Below, piece by piece: positions 62,930 through 64,000 of a stretch of DNA of 64,000 bases (its first letter is position 1; every line of letters begins with the position of its first letter). The stretch spans positions 62,001 through 126,000 of the forward strand of contig CAWEPG010000002.1 of assembly GCA_963810905.1 (NCBI GenBank), given 5' to 3'. Below the pieces are notes generated by a model that was not told the DNA's origin, did not search any database, and was given only the letters and a program-made list of their open reading frames with translations. This stretch comes from CAWBAT01 sp963810905 (lineage in GTDB: Bacteria > Acidobacteriota > Terriglobia > Versatilivoradales > Versatilivoraceae). The position numbers and the translations under genes are program-made.

Positions 62930-63121
62930 TTAATCCCGTTCAGGATCGAGCCTAACCAAATCCTTTGTATAACTTTCTGCTTTAAGAATAGCTACTTTGG
63001 ATTGATGGGATTTGCAATAAGCGCCCGTAGCCCACCGACCTTGTTGAGAACAGGCCGTGGTAAAGGACGCAATACTACATGCTGTTGCCGTCTTAAGAAA
63101 TTGGCGACGATTGAAACTCAT
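62930..63121 (-). CDS. Tat signal and N-terminus of the frameshifted DUF362 protein
   Basis: The frame opens MSFNRRQFLKTATACSIASF, a twin-arginine signal with NRRQFLK, and ends TTAC, a possible lipobox. KVAILKAESYTKDLV follows, the usual first strand of DUF362. After DLV the frame is wrong; dropping one base from GGTT at 62954-62957 gives DLVGSILNGIK and leads into the main part. The intact product, about 328 residues, would be folded in the cytoplasm and exported, probably with a cofactor. Confidence 0.75.
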   Translation of the reverse strand: MSFNRRQFLKTATACSIASFTTACSQQGRWATGAYCKSHQSKVAILKAESYTKDLVRLDPERD

Positions 63122-63198
63122 TCGCTATCCTTCCTCTGATGCAAAGCGGTTGCTCCCATCGATACGCAATGATTGAATTCCTTGATTCTTGTCATGGC

Positions 63199-64000
63199 TC
63201 ACAATTTGAAACAATTCTTTCCTTCTCCGGATTGCAGAGCGAGAAGGGCGAGCGCTGTTGTCCGGACATTTGAAAAGAATTGAGTTTCCGTGTACAAATC
63301 AGAGATTTTTTGCACGATTTTCGAAGTTTCAACACCGTAGATTTGAAGGCTGATAGATGCAAAGCTCAATGCTAAAGCGGATTTTTCGTCATCGATTGAC
63401 TTTTTCAGATATTCTAGACTGTTCCGATTTTCGGTCCTATCCGGGCTATCCTGCAAAGCTATGAGAGCCAAGGCTGTCGTCAGGGGGTATGGGCGTAATT
63501 CCTCTCCGAGAACGCGCGAATTTCCATAATTCCATCCTCCTCCTTTGCAAGTTCGAGCATAAATGAGTTCATCCGCTTCTCGGGTTATTGCATTCAGGTT
63601 ATCTGCTCGACTTTCGTGTGCCCAACCGCCCATGCGGTGAAATCTTTTCAGGAAAGTCAGTGCATAGGTCGTTGGCTCAATCCAGGTCGCGGTGCCTGGA
63701 TTCCAATTCCATCCTCGAAGATTCTTGTCAACGTAAGATGCGTCCCAGGATTGCATCCATTCAGATATCCTCAACATCCAATGACGGGGAGTTTTCTCTA
63801 CAGCGTTTACGACGAAATTGGCAGCAAGCCCAGATGCTGCTATAAGTCCTTCAAGGTTAAGCAGTGCGAAACCCGCCAGAGCCGTTGCCCAGGGTGCTGG
63901 TTGGTTGTCTGACAAGCTGGCGGCCCATCCACCTTCTGAAGACTGAGCCATGCGAATAGTCTCGATTCCCTTTTGAAGGTTAATGTGCGCACTGGGGATC
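63199..64000 (-). CDS. Terpenoid-cyclase/prenyltransferase-like repeat protein, C-terminal part
   Basis: The gene enters from the right edge and ends at 63199, with 267 residues visible. It is built of alpha-alpha repeats of the squalene-cyclase/prenyltransferase type: SEGGWAASLSDNQPAPWATALAGFALL, GWNWNPGTATWIEPTTYALTFL, GGGWNYGNSRVLG and TTALALIALQ. No DxDD or other cyclase acid is in the visible part. It may be a hopanoid-type enzyme, but similar repeat proteins without activity are common. The ATG at 63951 is internal. It is followed by the DUF362 gene 77 bases downstream. Confidence 0.82.
   Translation of the reverse strand, partial: IPSAHINLQKGIETIRMAQSSEGGWAASLSDNQPAPWATALAGFALLNLEGLIAASGLAANFVVNAVEKTPRHWMLRISEWMQSWDASYVDKNLRGWNWNPGTATWIEPTTYALTFLKRFHRMGGWAHESRADNLNAITREADELIYARTCKGGGWNYGNSRVLGEELRPYPLTTALALIALQDSPDRTENRNSLEYLKKSIDDEKSALALSFASISLQIYGVETSKIVQKISDLYTETQFFSNVRTTALALLALQSGEGKNCFKL

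Noticed and set aside
1..64000. tRNA, rRNA, CRISPR arrays, insertion sequences and phage genes
   Set aside because: I looked for tRNA T-arm-like words, regularly spaced repeats, transposases and integrases; the few GGTTC-like words lie inside genes and have no cloverleaf partners.

Overview
The window reads as chromosomal DNA of a free-living Gram-negative-type bacterium with intermediate G+C (by eye, somewhat under 50%). An outer-membrane secretin, Tad/Flp pilus genes, a lipoprotein-type MscS channel, many two-component and c-di-GMP proteins, a second EF-G and TPR/DUF192/AAA genes beside the pilus locus resemble uncultured Acidobacteriota or related deep lineages. No rRNA or other taxonomic marker is present, so this placement is an inference. 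I see no tRNA, rRNA, CRISPR array, insertion sequence or prophage.

Layout. 0-3.5 kb: start of an acyl-CoA dehydrogenase (-), then NAD kinase, an alkyltransferase-like DNA-lesion binder and a lactate permease (+). 3.6-9.5 kb: signalling genes (-): a large ATPase with a degenerate anti-sigma-type C-terminus, a PocR-GAF-GGDEF cyclase split by a frameshift, and a DUF4388 protein. 9.8-13.2 kb: a compact operon (-) with a flippase-like YbhN protein, a GT2 glycosyltransferase and a GT-C-like membrane protein. 13.2-19.3 kb: an MscS lipoprotein, an NtrC-type activator and a sensor kinase split by two frameshifts. 19.7-21.8 kb: an EF-G paralogue. 22-29.7 kb (+): a small membrane protein, a J-domain protein, a coiled-coil protein, a membrane PilZ-like protein, an orphan CpaE/TadZ ATPase, a secreted tandem-repeat protein and a TPR metallopeptidase.

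29.8-41.7 kb (-) is a Tad/Flp pilus locus. In transcription order it holds the Flp pilin (own terminator and a sigma-54-like promoter), prepilin peptidase CpaA, CpaB, secretin CpaC, CpaE/TadZ, CpaF/TadA, TadB, TadC, an unlisted 30-aa membrane peptide, DUF192, a TPR lipoprotein, a wHTH-AAA+ ATPase and a small membrane coiled-coil protein. A NarL-type two-component system (42.5-45.2 kb) lies just upstream. 45.2-59.8 kb is a surface-glycan region with five polytopic glycosyltransferase-like proteins, a YkgJ-family Cys-cluster protein, and a sugar cassette (GNAT, DegT aminotransferase, methyltransferase, GT2, C-methyltransferase). 59.9-64 kb (-) holds a membrane spermidine-synthase-like protein, a Tat-exported DUF362 protein and a terpenoid-cyclase-like repeat protein cut by the window edge.

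One pattern spans the window. Six breaks in five genes (near 7502, 17583, 18112, 42257, 61920 and 62955) can each be repaired by changing one G or T run by a single base, which restores family-like sequence. This points to homopolymer errors in the assembly, although true decay or phase variation cannot be excluded. The split genes are therefore described as single proteins.
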